This document shows, in pieces, positions 46,870-58,969 of a stretch of 64,000 nt of DNA. The position numbers were made by a program, and so were the translations under genes. A model generated the notes under the pieces. The model searched no databases. It was given only the letters and a program-made list of their open reading frames with translations, and was not told the DNA's origin. Position 1 is the first letter of the stretch. Each line of letters starts with the position of its first letter. This DNA is from Gonocerus acuteangulatus (taxonomy: Eukaryota; Arthropoda; Insecta; Hemiptera; Coreidae), in assembly GCA_946811695.1 (NCBI GenBank), contig OX328125.1, forward strand, positions 42,590,709 to 42,654,708. The letters are read 5' to 3'.

Positions 46870-49800
46870 ATGAAGTCTTAAAATTGTCAAATTTTTATCA
46901 GTTCTCTATTGTTAATCAACCAAAAAAATTTACTAAAGTCATCTAGATATAGGTATATGTATTTTTTTAACACCTAAAAACATTTCTACTCTGCCCAAAG
47001 CCATAAATACCACCTGTAGACATTACATCTCTAATTTTCCCCCTCAAAAGCAAAACTGGATCCCCATTAATATATTTTTATTGAATACCACATTAGCCCT
47101 AATCAGCTTCAATATATTCAGATCTTCTTTCTGTTTCGGGATTCCGCACGTCGGATTTAGGACTTTCAATGTCACTTAAGGGATAACATATGTTAATCTA
47201 ACTTTCAACGACTTACATTCGCCATCCTTAGTCATGGAGATTTTTTAATAACATAATCTTATTAGGACATAATTAATGTCTTAATAGCAATTTTTATCTT
47301 TGTATTTTGTTTTAAATAACAACCAAAAAATACGTTCTTTGATTAAAAACCACCAATAAATTATAAGGTTTCGTGATTCTTTATATTTCTCTTGATTATT
47401 GTTTTGTTTTTTGTTTTTTTTACCATTGATTCCAAGAGACATCTTATTTAAAAATAAATAAATTATATGAAGCTTCCCTAGGACTATCCAGCATTTTTTC
47501 TTTCTTTTTTTAAGGAAATTCAACCACTTGGATCATTGTTGCCTATTTAAAGTAGATAAATGCAATAAATCAATTAGTCGGGGAAAATAAAAAGAAATTG
47601 TGTTTAAAAAAACAGAAGGAAAATTCAAATAACATATATTTAATAATAGTAATACAACAGAATACATATATATGCAGTTCGAACCAAAAATAAGATGAAA
47701 AATGATAATGTTATGTTAAGCCCAGTAGCATAATTTGCAACGCACACGCCCATTATTTAAATGTACTTTCTGTTATCAGACTGGCGTAATCAGAAGAAGC
47801 TATTTGGAAAAAGCGTTTCCATCCCTATTCGACACTATCGGGAAAAGGATGACCTCACACCTTCTGAACCATTTACTTTGGGGTAGGGGTAAAACATCCC
47901 ACCGCTTTGGATTGCCCTTAGTAAAAGGAGAAAATAAAGACAAACCGAAATAGATAGCATTTCAATGCTATCTCGAACATTTCTTTAATAAGTAATAATT
48001 TAAATAAATGAAATAAATAGTTTTCTTAAAAATAAATATCCGAAAATTATTAATTTTTATTTCTAAATCCAAATCAAATTTGTTGTCTTTTAAGAACATT
48101 TTTTGATAACTTCATTTTTAAAATATGTCTCTAAAACTATGTAAATTTCATTACATCTACAATCCAAGTAAAGTAGTTCTGTTAAAATTTGTTTTACACA
48201 GTCAATTAGATAGTCTCATTAACTTAAACCAATAATTATCTTCTGAATAAGTTTGTCACACAAAACTTCTGAGGTCAAAAGTATTTCTTTTGAGCTATTA
48301 TTCTAACATAGCGGTATTTTTTGCACCTATTTTACGTAACGTTTAGGCTCAAGGTTTAATCACTGAATTTCATGACGTACTCCTTTTATAGCATGGACAT
48401 TGTCTTCATTGGCGTTTGACATCTACCTGCTATTTAAACATGTTTTATTCAACTTATTTAATCAGTAAAGTTTTTGTTTAAATTGCTTACTACCACTGCA
48501 AGCAAATAATCCTTCCACTATGAGGACCACCTCAAGAATAAAGCTAAGAACAATGGCGTCAACCGGCTTGTTGATTTATTAGATAACGCCCATTAAAAAA
48601 ATGTCGATACCCAAAAAAGTATAGTCAAATTAATAATATAAACGTTATATTTGAAAAAATGTATTGTTTAGATATTTAATTTGTTTTTATTTGTATTGTA
48701 TGATAAATAATAGGATTTAATAAGGCCACTTCTTGATAAGCGTATAATTATATCTTCCCCAAGATAATAAATAACTTTTGAAAACTGACAATATTTGGCT
48801 CCACTAAAGGTTGCCAAATATCAAGAAGAAATTAATGAGATCCAAGCAACTAATTTATATCACCTTGGGAACTGACAAGGGCCGCTAATTGTAATCTGAT
48901 CATCTATTTGCATATTATCATCCCTTTTCCTGGGATTTCAATTTTTTATCTGCCTCGTTATTCCTTCAGACACGCTCACAAAAAGAACAAGACATGTTTT
49001 TTTTAATGATTTTATTTATTTCTTTTAGGAGAGTTTTACGGCCAACAAAAGTATTTCTCGGAATATTTCTACATACTTAAAGATAAAATGCCTGGGTAAT
49101 GAGATGATCAGAAAGAAATTTGCTCTTTTTATTCATTTAGTTAAATAATTAAAAATGTTGATGAACTTTAAGAGCCATCATATATCAATATCACTTAAAA
49201 TATCCCTGTGATTTTTATAGGTAAATCTTTGCTCCACAAAATCCACAAAAAAGTATATAATGCTTCACAAGTAGTGATCGAATCGAGTTTCATTTTTCTC
49301 TTAATCCACTGATTAAAAGTCGAACTTAATTAAAAAGTTAGAAAGTTTTTTTACTCCGTAAATATAGCCGCAATCAGTGGTAAATACGAGTCAAAATAAA
49401 AATATAGCAGAGAAAAGGGAGCAAAGTAACATTAAAGAAAGTTCAGGAAGAAAGAAATGCTGTTGCGATCAAGTTACAGAATTGCACGGTAAAGCAGACT
49501 CTTTACCAAAGTACCTGGTGGTTTGATTGGATAAGGAAGGGAAATCGCTTAACAATGTAATTCCATTTTTAATTCATAAGTGGATTACTTATTTCTCAAA
49601 AGATATATAATAAGATAAAATAAGAGAGATGGAACATTATTACTATATAAAACACATGTATGCTCAAAACTACTTGCAGAAAAGAAATTTAACCAATCTA
49701 ATATAAAAGTTACTCCACATCGATCAAAGGGAGTATTTTACTGTCCTGACATAGCCGAATTAGCAGTTCCAGACATTCTACAAGAATTAAAGGACCAGCA

Positions 49801-50070
49801 AGTCGTAGAAATAAGTCGCGTCAGAATAAAGGACAAATTACAAACTTCGCCAATGTTCGTAGCAACGTTTCTTTTTCAATCTCCCTGAGCGAATGTACTT
49901 AGGGTACCTGACTGTGCGGGTTCGATCTTATATTCCAAGTCCAGTTGTCTGCTTTCAGTGTTTTCAGATGAACCATTTTTCCGCTCTAGCCGTATAAATT
50001 ATAGTCTAGGTGGATCTAGGGGTCCCAAATCCTAACACCGAACGACGAAAAACCTTTAGCGCAAAAGAGT
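46870..50070. other. Gene-free stretch, apparently low in repeats
   Basis: No transposon ends, SINE boxes or coding domains were recognised. Most is AT-rich. Bases 48780-48975 stand out as balanced, complex sequence (see separate entry). Short frames such as 47735-47953 show no known motif. Confidence 0.35.
48780..48975. promoter_or_regulatory. Candidate conserved non-coding segment
   Basis: The sequence is complex and unlike the repeats here. It includes gccgctaattgtaatctgat, tatttgcatattatc (octamer/POU-like ATTTGCATA) and several TAAT cores. That mix is typical of developmental enhancers, but binding-site words occur by chance in AT-rich DNA, so the call is only inferred. Confidence 0.25.
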
Positions 50071-50700
50071 ATCTAACTTACAAGGGGAGTATACAGTAGT
50101 GGGGTCATCGATTTGGGCCTTTTTTTCTGGTGATTCTGCTTCGAAAAATAGTCGGTAAATGTCCTAGCGTTCTGTCCAACGCGCCTTAGGAGCTGAGAAA
50201 TAAAATAAAATAAGTAGAAAGTGCTTTATTTTATATATCGAGTTTAGAAAATGATATCGACATGATTCTTTCATTTTCTAAACTCTATATATCGTAGTTG
50301 TATGTCTAAAGTGACACAACTCAAAATAAAACTCTCCTGAAAACCCGGCACTCTTGCCTATGTAGGGGGCATAGCGTTAGGACAGGAAAGATGGCACAAG
50401 TGCCCTCTGGTGTACAAGCTCTAAAGCTAGGTACATACAAGTTTCATGGTTGATAAAGATATATTTACCATGTCTATCATAAACATAACTGAAAAACACA
50501 GATTTTTTAGTTGTGTCACTTTAGAAATACTAGTGCCAAATAAAATAAAACATTTGCTACCTATTTTATTTTATTTCTCAGCTCCTAAGGCGCATTGGAC
50601 AGAACGCTCGGTCACGTGTTGACTATTTTTCGTTGCAGAATCACCCGGAAAAATTGGGGCAAATCAGTGATCCCACTACTGTATACTCCCCTTGTTAGAT
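50071..50700. mobile_element. TIR element with ~130-bp arms, split by a MITE-T
   Basis: The left arm (atctaacttacaaggggagt, atacagtagtgggg ... gcgttctgtccaacgcgcct, taggagctgagaaataaaat) is mirrored at the right (attttatttctcagctccta ... cagaacgct ... tactgtatactccccttgtt, agat). Arms extend about 140 bp. The left arm also holds its own hairpin (gagtttagaaaatga/tcattttctaaactc, 50240-50290). A MITE-T at 50297-50540 occupies the centre. No coding region is present. Confidence 0.88.
50297..50540 (+). mobile_element. MITE-T, complete copy nested in another TIR element
   Basis: tgtctaaagtgacacaactc at the left and gttgtgtcactttagaaata at the right are the inverted ends. The interior matches the 13756 copy (cacaagtgccctctggtgta, ctaggtacatacaag). 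Confidence 0.88.
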
Positions 50701-50814
50701 GCTATTAATATCTGTCGAGTACTTGAGATTTCAAGTCCTCTGCCTCAGTATTTTTGACGCTAGCCTGAATTACTGATGAAATCTTGTGACTTTATGAGAT
50801 ACTTTGTAACTTCT

Positions 50815-51115
50815 AATTTAACCAATAGGAGATGAATGGGTTCAGGCGAAAGTAAGCTTTCTAAGCAGTGTTTTCGATGAAAGGTAGGCAATAAAAGTTA
50901 TCTCTCTGCGGTTATAAATATCTCATAATTCTATACGTCAGATTGCATCCATTCCTAGAATAAATCCTATTAGTGTAATTGAATGAGAGGTAATAAACCG
51001 GTATTTAAGAAGCTATTAACCTTTAGCAGGTCAGGGGAGCCTAAGCGGAGTGGCCTATCTAGAATGTATGCTGCCCGAGCATGAAGGCGTTATTAATGTT
51101 GTCAGATCTAGAAGC
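50815..51115 (+). repeat. Direct repeat, copy 1, with a 62-bp invariant core
   Basis: It aligns collinearly with 52922-53190 (ttcaggcgaaagta ... tgttttcgat ... ggttat-aatatctcataat ... gagcctaagc). The core from about 50938 to 50999, gtcagattgcatccattcct ... gaatgagaggtaataaa, is identical in both, while the flanks differ at many positions and by indels. No terminal repeats or coding potential were seen. The following 200 bp (51040-51240) are also complex and non-repetitive. Confidence 0.8.
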
Positions 51116-51929
51116 CAGCCGAGGAATCCAGACGTCGTGACCTGTCAATCCTAGCAGCTGATAATATATTCAGACTTAACACTCCATGGGAACAAGTCCG
51201 ATGCACTTAGTCAGCCTCCGTCCGTCCTCGCAGACACTTACCTCCCTTGGCGTTTTTTTTATCCTTTTTAATGGATTCAGCAGTTCTTCAGCCGCTTTTC
51301 CTAATCCTTCCTAGTTATTCCCCATAAAATGTAAATTCTATCAATACACTCAAGATTTTTCACCTTTATCATCACACTCAAGATATATCTTTCAAGACCT
51401 ATGTCACCCATTGTATGTTCTAGTAAAAAATCCTTAAGTAACTTCGCGTGTATAGCATAAAATAAATTAGCCCGGTTTGCAACAGTCTAGTGCACAAACT
51501 GGTTTTCTATATCCAAGCAACGTATTCTAATTAATTTTAAAAATGTAAATAAAAAGAAAATTTCTTGTCTACAAATAAATGAGGAGTTTAGTGTAATAAG
51601 GAGCCATTAATCTGACTCTTGACTAGTACCAGGTACTTTCAGATATGCAAATCTTCCAGGACGTAGCTGAGTGGACTAACAAACTAGAAAAAATATCTAC
51701 TTTTATCCCCGCATTATGAAAGAGACTTTTCTTCCGGTATTATGTTTGATTTATCTGGCAATCTTTCATTACACGAAGCAAAATACAGAAAGATAATACA
51801 TAATTGTTATTGAAGGGTAGAGAAGTTGATTGATGAGCAAAATCAACAATAGGACTTTTATGTTACTTTAGCCTTCAGATCATCAATAGCTTACATTCAA
51901 CTGAGGATTAACCTATTTTTTTTTAAGTT

Positions 51930-52203
51930 TAACAAACGGTTGGGCGCGGAGTTCGCCTTCTGCAGCACCTGAGTTCGGAACTCGGCCACTCAATGAAAGC
52001 TTTTATTTTCTAGTTCCAAGATCCCACCATTCCGTCCCTAGGCCGGCCTATCCTTTAATAAGTCCCTGCAATAGCAAAAATTGGGCGGCCGGAGCATAAT
52101 ACTCACTAAACACCCCCAGTGTGAATTATCGTCAAGAATGACGTGCCTCTACAGTATTAGGTCCTCTGGGTACCCATGATCTGATAAAGGACTGATTTTT
52201 TTT
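51930..52203 (+). mobile_element. SINE-I copy, plus orientation
   Basis: After a decayed head (A box unclear; B-box region gcacctgagttcggaactcg), the body ccgtccctaggccggcctat ... gggcggccggagcataatac ... cagtgtgaatt follows that of 46517-46857. It ends ataaaggactgatttttttt at 52203, the same oligo-T terminus. Two independent copies therefore share that 3' end. Confidence 0.8.
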
Positions 52204-52249
52204 ATCAAAATGTTCACTCCACACTAAACATTTCTACTTTTTATAATGT

Positions 52250-52395
52250 TTTATCTTCATTTTAGTGCGATTCCTCCTTCCCTCTATAGAGAATATTATG
52301 AAGTTGATCTTATGACACAAACCGTAGACGTCAATGAGAAATAGCCAAGTTTCATACTCCTAGGTCAAGGTAATGCAGATGGTTCAAATTTGTTT
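52250..52395 (-). repeat. R-A terminal fragment
   Basis: tagtgcgattcctccttccc, tattatgaagttgatcttat-gacacaaaccg and agccaagtttcatactccta follow the complement of 19540-19672. It abuts the TA tract as in the long R-A copy. Confidence 0.5.
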
Positions 52396-52396
52396 A

Positions 52397-52406
<10 letters not shown>

Positions 52407-52448
<42 letters not shown>
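52407..52448. repeat. (AT)n microsatellite
   Basis: About 42 bp of TA after an (ATTT)n run. Confidence 0.95.
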
Positions 52449-52457
<9 letters not shown>

Positions 52458-52921
52458 ATTATTTCATGACTATTATGACGTCTGCGTATATTCCATCCAA
52501 GTGAAAAGACAAAACATCAAGAAACATGTCGGACAGGGGGGGGGCAGGCATATTTGTATTGACCCCCAGCCCCAAAAAGAAAAAAAAAACTTCATCTAAA
52601 GAATTTTCTTATAATGTTTAATGTACAAAATCGTTTTGATTTTATGGAAATTTAAATTTCTCCAGGAATGAAAACATTATTCATAGCAAATATGGCCAAA
52701 ATGACGATAGAACGTGGAGATAATCCACGCTCTCGGTTTCTTAACTTTAGTAGTTCTAAAGGAACGCCTAAAAATACAAACATACAAAAAGTACATTTTA
52801 CATTTGTAGTTACTTATGCAGACGAACTCCATTTACTGATATAATACTGGTAAAAGTGGCACCTCAGAATTACTACACTATTTTTTTCGATCACTATGGA
52901 CAATCGAAACCTACGTGTGAA

Positions 52922-53190
52922 CCTTATAATTTACCATGGGATGAAAGGAATCAGGCGAAAGTACATTCCTAAACTACATGTTTTCGATTAGAGGCAGTAA
53001 AATGTATCACTTCACGGTTATGAATATCTCATAATCCCATGCGTCAGATTGCATCCATTCCTAGAATAAATCCTATTAGTGTAATTGAATGAGAGGTAAT
53101 AAAGCTTTATTTAAGAAGCTATTAACCCTTTAACGCAAATACTGTTTTGTAGGTCAAGGAGCCTAAGCCAAGAGGCCTGTTGGGATTAAT
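52922..53190 (+). repeat. Direct repeat, copy 2
   Basis: Counterpart of 50815-51115, 2.1 kb downstream in the same orientation. The core (about 53042-53103) is unchanged relative to copy 1, while the sequence either side has drifted, e.g. ccggtatttaag against gctttatttaag. Confidence 0.8.
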
Positions 53191-53472
53191 AAATCGAAAT
53201 CAGACGCTGTGATTGACCGTGTCTAATCATTCCATACATCTGGATTTATTCTGTCCAACGAGAAATGATAGCTTCTCTGCACTTAGGTATTTAAGGTTTT
53301 TTTTTCAGCTTTTAGGAGGTTTAAACGATGGATCTATAAATATATCCATATAAGTATACAAATATTCGCTAGGATATTTCTAATGGGTATTTAGATTATC
53401 TTTGTTTAAAACTACTATCGAGTCAAACTATTAGCTTAAATATGCTTTGGCAATGACTTATCTGAGAAAAAG

Positions 53473-53619
53473 CGTTACAAAAAAAGTGTCCGCTAGCGTT
53501 CGCATGAGCGGTGGCCACATACGAAAAAGAAGACTATGTTACACAGAACATCACATAGGTTTTTCGGTTTGAACCAAAGCATATTTATGTTCCTGAATGT
53601 GAGTAGCAGGCTCTAAACG
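53473..53619 (+). repeat. Inverted repeat, left member (partner at 58147-58258)
   Basis: cgttacaaaaaaagtgtccg-ctagcgtt ... acataggttt ... aaagcatatttatgttcctg-aat, gcaggctct matches the complement of 58147-58258 with a few differences and one indel. Both begin cgttacaaaaaa on their outer side. Confidence 0.82.
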
Positions 53620-54124
53620 AAATTATTTTTTTATTACTATAATATATCTCCATTCAATATATATGACAGTAGCTGAATGCCCGAGCTTCGTCACGCCAGA
53701 TAAGTAGTGTTTTTATTGCGTTAAATAATGTATCATCAAGATTAACGCTACTATTATAATTTTTTGCAGTTAATTATAGCATGGTTCCCTTATTAATAAA
53801 TGTTATTCATCAATTGATAAGTAATCAATGAATAATGTTTCTTGACACTGGGGTGCTCCGGACCAGTGTCATCAAACAAATAACCTAGAGATAACTCGTT
53901 ATCTACAGGTAACCAGTAACAGCAGTGTAACCAATACAGGTTAAATTTCGTTGTCAATAATAAATGTACGTTAAACTTTATGTTTCTCAGATGTCATTTG
54001 GAAACACCCATTATTTTTGCGAGCATTACCAAGAGGTGTTCTGACTGGGGGATGCTGATGGGTGAGGAGGATGTGCAAGGGTTCAGGATATTATTAAGTC
54101 GGATGGACCATCACCAGGAATAGC

Positions 54125-54275
54125 GTAAACTCTATGGGGGACAAGTTGAAATAAACCGCAATTAAAATGGTGATTTTGTCCCTCATAGGGTGAACTCTAT
54201 GAGGGACAGTTTATTTCTAGTAGTTCAAGGACTGTCATTATAGTTGAAATTAATCGCAATTAAAAATAATACTAT
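54125..54275. repeat. Short repeat with 12-bp hairpin
   Basis: tgtccctcatag/ctatgagggaca form a perfect 12-bp stem with an 8-nt loop (54177-54208). The motif ctctatgggggaca ... gcaattaaaa before it is repeated afterwards as ctctatgagggaca ... gcaattaaaa. It may be a small MITE or a duplicated hairpin. Confidence 0.55.
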
Positions 54276-55330
54276 GAAATAGATACAGTCCGGTAACAGC
54301 TGTTCTGTTAACGTCTTAGCAACGCACTCTGCCTAGGCAAGCATGCTGTCTTTAAAACTAAAAATTCTAACCCCTCGAAAAATACAAAAAATTTGAATAT
54401 CAAAAAAACCTTTCTTAGAGAGTGTTTAAATCCCAAAGGCAGTGTCCATGCAAAATTTCAAATTTTTCTGTCGAGTGGTTTGGGCTGTGCGTTGACAGTC
54501 AGTGAGTATTTACAAGATTATTACATGTTCTGAGCAAAGTCATTACATGAGCAAAGTCATTTCAGATGTTTTGAATGAGAATGAAGGTAAAATAATGACC
54601 CATTATTTGTAAGCAAGTCTAAATGTATATTGTTCAGTTAGGAACTGTTTAATTCGTGATTATTCTTGGGAGTAGCGTAGTAACTCGACTACAGACCGCA
54701 AATAGTGCTTACTTAGAGAGAAGTTCTCGAGACTAGGAGATTGCACTCAGGAACGAGTTACAGGGCTTGTTATGTCGTTACTGGGACTATAGGTCAATGC
54801 ACTTACTCTAAGAGGGGTGGGGCTGACTTAGCTATGGCTAATGAATGGATTATCTCATATATTTATCTGCATTTAATACGAAATAGATCTTATTCGTTTT
54901 AAATTGGGGCTGTTAACTCAGCCCATCATAAACTGTTTTAGAGAATTCATAATGAGATTAAGATGGTTAGGCGTAGAAGCTAGGTAATATTTTGAACGTT
55001 TTGGCGAGCTCTTTGCAGCTTTCTGCACCAATAAATGCCCTGGACAAAGAGGAAGACCACCATAACATTTAGGTGGCCATACACATTCAGTTCTAATCTC
55101 AAGGCCGGGACTGTACAGTTTGGCCTCAAGGGTTTGGACTGAAAGGGTCTAGCACACACAAGATAAGTTAATAAACCTCAAGGCCGGGACTGCACAGTCC
55201 AGTTATAGTAGATCCTCTGTATGTGAAGAAAATATACTCTTGTCCACATACGTCAGGCCTGGCCTGAACAGTCCCTGGACTGTAGAGTTAATCTATTGAG
55301 GTTTTAATTCTACTTTAATTGACTGTACAG

Positions 55331-56694
55331 TAGGGTGGTCCAAAAAACTGAAGTTTTTTTTAGAGACCTAGGGACCCTCCCATTTTGTTACATCTAATAA
55401 AAGAATAATCTATGCAAAATCTCAGCACCCTAGAACATATGGAAGGCAGTGCTCAACAACGTTTAATTTTCATACATTTCTGAAAAACACTTAAGTTTAG
55501 ACAATTTTTGTTTGTTTGTTTTTCAAGATTCAAAAGTTAAAAAAGCTGTTGATCTCTTTATTAAAGATGATATTAAACATTTTCTGCATTTTAGACATCA
55601 GGGTACTGGAATGTAAAAGAGTTATAAAGCTTTAAATATTTGATACTTTCGGGTATTTAACGCCTTTTTTGTTTCCAGTTTTTTAAACTGAAAAATTTCA
55701 CTTAGGAAGATCATTATGGTTTATTCATTAATAGAAACTGAAATAAAGAACTGAGCCAGTGAAAGTTTATTTATCTAGTTTATTTTTGAAAGTGTGATTT
55801 TTAGTGTGAAGCATCTTGCAGGCAGTGTTTACTTAATCGGGGTTAAAGAATTAGGATATTTCACAAAGAAGAACCAGCTTTCTACAATAAACGAAGTTTT
55901 GTTAAGATTTCACTTTGGATTAAGTGAAAAAAATATCTCCCAGGAACGCTAGTCATGGCACAATTGAAGAATTGACTGAACTTTGGAGCAAAGCCCTAAT
56001 CCCGACTAAATATAGCGAGGATTCGATTGAAAAACTTGAAAATATGCATTCACAGTGGCTACTTTTAAAGAAAATAAAGGCAGAAAAACAAAGAACAAAC
56101 GAGCAATCATGTTTAGGCAAAATGGGAAAGCTTTTTGACATTGCCCATGCAGATGCTCTAATTCTCAGGAAAATATGACAAGACAACGATTTTTTAATTG
56201 GCCAAATAACTAAGAGAAAAATGATAATTTCATCTCAAGACAAAGAGTATATTAAAATACAAGAAAGATTTGAAAAAGAAGAGGGGAAAAGAGAAAAGTG
56301 TGTTTCTGCTGCAAAATCCACGTCCTCTTTTATTAATCCACCCAATGATGACTTAAATGATAGTTCAAGTGCTAAAACCAGTCCAGAAAGGGTTCTGACG
56401 ATGAATTATATCAGCCTTCGTCAAAAAGTTTTAGGCGGCCAGAGCGAAGATGTTTCTTAACCAAACGCTAAGAAGAGCCTTTTGGAACTTGGAGCCACTT
56501 CCAAAGAAAAAATTTAAAGACTTCATTTTTATTATGGTCTTCTGGAGACCCGATGGCCGTGCTCTGCGTTCCAAATGACTTATGACCTTGAAATTTTCGC
56601 TCCTTACTTCCTTTATCAAACAGAAAAGAATTGGTAGGTCTCTTGGCTTTTACATTCAACTTGAGTTTTTACCATTAGTTCTTGGACCACCCTA
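55331..56694 (+). mobile_element. TAGGGTGG-ended DNA transposon, 1364 bp, exact 8-bp target duplication
   Basis: The left TAGGGTGGTCC (55331-55341) and right GGACCACCCTA (56684-56694) are perfect inverted ends. CTGTACAG stands on both sides (55323-55330, 56695-56702). The sub-terminal text (ctatgcaaaatctcagcacc) is similar in place and wording to that of the element at 16825-17925, so both belong to one family. The 8-bp duplication fits the hAT or P superfamily. In both insertions the duplicated octamer is itself palindromic (CTGTACAG, ATATATAT), as is the target preferred by Drosophila P elements. Confidence 0.93.
55785..56460 (+). pseudogene. N-terminal part of a transposon-encoded protein, one shift and one stop
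   Basis: A first frame (about 55785-55950) reads HLAGSVYLIGVKELGYFTK and continues to a stop near 55950. A frameshift leads to 55940-56460: GTIEELTELWSKALIPTKYS, then KLFDIAHADAL, one TGA at 56176-56178, and KEYIKIQERFEKEEGKREK, an acidic/Ser-rich linker and a stop at 56458-56460. FDIAHA-A and the charged RFEKEE stretch fit, from memory, the N-terminal half of the same large uncharacterised insect family whose C-terminal part lies at 17063-17602. The middle part, which should hold the catalytic core, is missing in both. Confidence 0.7.
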
Positions 56695-57129
56695 CTGTAC
56701 AGTTCAACTCTGGCCTCAAGGAAGTCCCATTCACGGTGATGAATATGTCACAGTTAACCCTTAGACTTGCCCATGGTTTCCTAAAAGTTATTGTGTTCTT
56801 CCTCCTTCACCTTGGCATTTATTCCTGAAGAAGGCTGCCAAAAAGTATTCCTAACCGTTCAAAATATAGATTTTTATGAAACTTGATGATTTCCTTACTC
56901 GAATACCAGCCATTCCCTGATTTATCGCAAAACTGTTTTGTACTCGAACTCTTTAAGCTCAATAAATCCTTTAAAAATAAATACGACACACGTCCTTAAG
57001 CCACGCTTCTAAAATCTTTCAACAAATCATTCTTATGACTTCTATTTTACTCTAGCAGGTGGAACACTTTGGCGCGCGTTTCGTGGGAATATTATTACAC
57101 GGTCTCACATTTCGGTCCACCGGAGAAAA

Positions 57130-57395
57130 AAAATTTTTGGAGAAATTTGCGTGAAAATCGTAGTGCTTACGTTTTAGCGTAGATAAGCTTCCTGTGACAC
57201 TTCCTTTAGGTTTTACGTAGGAAAACTAATGTATCCATTTTTGTGGCAATATCTGTAACCGCTTTCGAGAAAACAGGATAAAAGTAGTTTCCCTTACTAA
57301 ATTTTGGTTTGGTTATTCAGAAACGATTGATTCAGTTGCTTAGTGATGGAGCGCCTGTGTGACGGCCGTTTTTCAGTTTTTAGAGGGCTCCGCCC
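57130..57395 (-). repeat. R-A dispersed repeat, reverse copy
   Basis: The complement of 19190-19320 can be followed: gaaatttgcgtgaaaatcgt, gtgcttacgtttt, gataagctt, aggaaaact, gtaaccgctttcgagaaaac. It ends with gcgcctgtgtgacggccg, the R-A-like terminus seen at 12170 and 23355. Confidence 0.65.
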
Positions 57396-58146
57396 TTCAC
57401 TGCCAATGTGGAGTATCTATCTATAAATACACCCATATATAAAGAACTATTCCATAGAATATTTCTAACGGATATTTAAACTCTCTTTTAGTGCACCTAT
57501 AAATTTGTTATTTTATAGGGGGAAAAAACAGTAAAAGAACATACATTGTATTGAAACTTTTACAGATTCTGTTTCTAACTTCTATAGATTAGTGATAAGA
57601 GGTCAGCTTAAATACTTCCTCTCGCTTCGAGTTTAATCTCAGCGTTTCAGCAATGAAAAAACATGAAATCGAACCATAACTAACAACTTCTATCTCCTAT
57701 CAGATCAAAAAGTTCCTCTTTTATTTTCAGACTTCCTATTACCCAGACATAAATAGAACCCCAGAAACTCTTCGGAATGATAAACTGTATTTGAGTTTGA
57801 GCAATATTTATTCCTAGACTTGCAGTATTTACGTTTGTAAATTCAAATGTTATTATATAATCTTTTAAAATGTGTTTTCGCAAATTATTTATGGCATAAA
57901 TATAGAATGAATAAAATACGATAGCCTTATTGTATCGAAGTTTATCAGGATGTTTCTTGTGTAGGCATGGGTCAATAAAATTCAAAATTAAAATAATTTT
58001 CAATTCATTAAAAATGTCTCTACATGTTGCGCACGATCAACTAGGCCTCTTCAGGAGCCTACAAACAAGAAACAGCCTAATGGTGCATATAAATGTTTTA
58101 TTTTTATATTGTTTTAAATTCTGACTAAAAAAATAATAAAAAAAAA

Positions 58147-58258
58147 TTAGAGCCTGCTGCTCAAATTCAGGAACATAAATATGCTTTAGGTCCACCCAAC
58201 AAACCTATGTCATCACATAGGCGCATGCGCAAACGCCAGCGGATACTTTTTTGTAACG
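58147..58258 (-). repeat. Inverted repeat, right member (partner at 53473-53619)
   Basis: agagcctgctgctcaaattc, aggaacataaatatgcttt ... acgccagcggatactttttt-gtaacg is the reverse complement of 53473-53619, 4.6 kb away. It carries an extra gcgcatgcgc palindrome. Confidence 0.82.
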
Positions 58259-58969
58259 TTCTATATCAATTTAGTTATTGCTAAAGCATATTTGTGTGTG
58301 TGTAAGTGTTTTGAGTAATTAAGAAAACAGATGGTGAATAAAGCTCAATTCAAAATAATTAAAGGGGACTGCCCAAATGGATTGCTATACACACAACGTT
58401 CTAACCATTCTGTCGAAAAATCATTGCTTTAATTTCGGTAATATCTCTTGTATGGAAAAAAGAAATTAAGTCGCAATACATCATTAGAAATACATTGTAC
58501 CGATAAGGTAAAAACCGTATTCACTAGGTAAGTGGTCATATTACGGCAAGAGCCATAATCGCGCCCTTGTGGGTTCTCACCACCTCTTTTGATAATCATA
58601 AGAAATAATAATAATAATGAATTATTATTCGTATTTTTGTGTGGAAGACCTTCCGCCTATCACGAAAATGCGAAGATTAACAAAAGGGCCAGTTGAATAA
58701 TAATAATAAATTATTATGAAATCTCTTGTCTCTTGTTTTCAATGTTTTAATGTGTCAACAATTTCGTTAGATCTTTAGGAACCTTATATTTTAAACTTAC
58801 AATTCGATGTATATGTAATACTTCATAATACTGCAATCATATGTATAAGCGGAAATATTTGTAACAATCGCAATGAGCAAATCGCTTTGGTAGGGGATGA
58901 CATAAATAAAGCCTTTTTCTTTGTCACTTATACTGTGTTCAGTGCCTAGCCTTTTCGTCTTCATTATAT

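Larger units (their letters stand above)
55065..56770. repeat. Older repeat interrupted by a transposon
   Basis: 55065-55322 and 56703-56770 read as one sequence when the transposon and one copy of its 8-bp duplication are removed (…attga-ctgtacag-ttcaactctggcctcaagg). It contains cctcaaggccgggactg twice and ends with accgtgaatg/cattcacggt-like strings, which look like a MITE. The unbroken unit and its own ends could not be fixed. Confidence 0.5.
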
